This document shows positions 63,690 to 64,000 of a stretch of 64,000 bases of DNA, in pieces. Source of the stretch: Incurvaria masculella (Eukaryota > Arthropoda > Insecta > Lepidoptera > Incurvariidae); assembly GCA_946894095.1 (NCBI GenBank), contig OX335647.2, positions 20,354,001-20,418,000 on the forward strand, given 5' to 3'. The translations under genes and the position numbers were made by a program. A model generated the notes under the pieces. That model did not search any database, was not told where the DNA came from, and worked only from the letters and a program-made list of their open reading frames with translations. How positions within the stretch are numbered: position 1 is the stretch's first letter; each line of letters begins with the position of its first letter.

Positions 63690-63960
63690 AAATAAAATGT
63701 TTTTTTGCCGCTTCAACCAAAGTTAATACAATGTGGTGGTAATAACCTGCGCGAGCTTAACCCTACCAAGTAGTCGGGGACCTACAATTTTACATGGGTT
63801 CCGAATCATGGAACAGCTCGGATTCGTAACGAATTCACTTATCCATCTCAACATAAGAAAAAAGTGGTGCATGACCGGTACGACGGTTTGAACCTATACC
63901 TCTCGCCTAAAAGCCAAGTCCTCTAGCCCATACACCTCGAGTTGCACACAATTTCTAGCA
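63690..63960 (-). mobile_element. SINE with tRNA-like head (inverted)
   Basis: Body in inverse (GCCGCTTCAACC, TAACCCTACCAAGTAG, CATGGGTTCCGAATCATGG), then a head reading on the minus strand TGGGCTAGAGGACTTGGC and GGTTCAAACCGTC (A- and B-box-like). Confidence 0.6.
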
Positions 63961-64000
63961 ATGTACTATAATGGGCGTTCATGCAAGTTTTGGTCGATTT

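Larger units (their letters stand above)
62209..64000. other. Dpr-like upstream intron (window end)
   Basis: No further Ig exon found. Contains a Helitron-like fragment, a CCGACTTCAAA element and an inverted SINE. The preceding exon should lie beyond 64000. Confidence 0.5.

Overview
This is eukaryotic, AT-rich, intron-rich DNA, most likely from a moth or butterfly (Lepidoptera). The evidence is: eight or more copies of a repeat carrying (GACG)n tetranucleotides and the AGTGCGAGTCGGACTCGCAC palindrome; 'CCGACTTCAAA' elements; TTAGG-type interstitial repeats; Helitron ends with the CCGAGCGAAGCCGGGTAC...CTAG signature; and genes with small GT-AG-bounded exons set in transposon-rich introns. All four genes I can support lie on the minus strand, so transcription runs from high to low coordinates.

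Layout in order of transcription. (1) 62208-57887: the 3' part of a Dpr-like two-immunoglobulin cell-surface protein. Four exons splice in phase and end in a hydrophobic tail. A decayed duplicate of its first visible exon lies beside it. (2) 50545-38214: a complete nine-exon M14 zinc carboxypeptidase gene (copy B, 422 aa). (3) 34825-17453: its tandem paralogue (copy A, 419 aa), with the same nine exons, phases and, for most exons, identical lengths. Both have a signal peptide, an activation prodomain, the zinc triad, the canonical disulphide pair and the catalytic Glu. Both lack Tyr at the two positions matching Tyr198 and Tyr248 of the bovine enzyme. Both have a TATAAATA box about 100 bp upstream of the ATG. 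(4) 16149-10368: the first four coding exons of an integrin alpha subunit; the rest of that gene must lie lower, probably beyond the left edge.

The remainder is mobile DNA. I see two LINE reverse-transcriptase fragments on the minus strand plus RTE-like and other LINE tails, two non-autonomous Helitrons, two families of TTAA-flanked MITEs, an hAT-like MITE with an 8-bp target duplication, several long palindromic MITEs, and a foldback element with 10-bp target duplications. A SINE family occurs with tRNA-like heads and, in one copy, a 5S-rRNA-like head. Several insertions sit within tens of bases of carboxypeptidase splice sites. Intron 7 of copy B holds at least three decayed duplicates of exon 7. 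The left 10 kb is strongly strand-asymmetric (G-rich, C-poor on the + strand), with long homopolymers and a 132-bp tandem repeat, and I can find no certain gene in it.

The two carboxypeptidases probably arose by tandem duplication and act as secreted peptidases (digestion, moulting fluid or prohormone trimming cannot be told apart from sequence alone). The flanking integrin alpha and Dpr-like genes are unrelated adhesion or recognition receptors.
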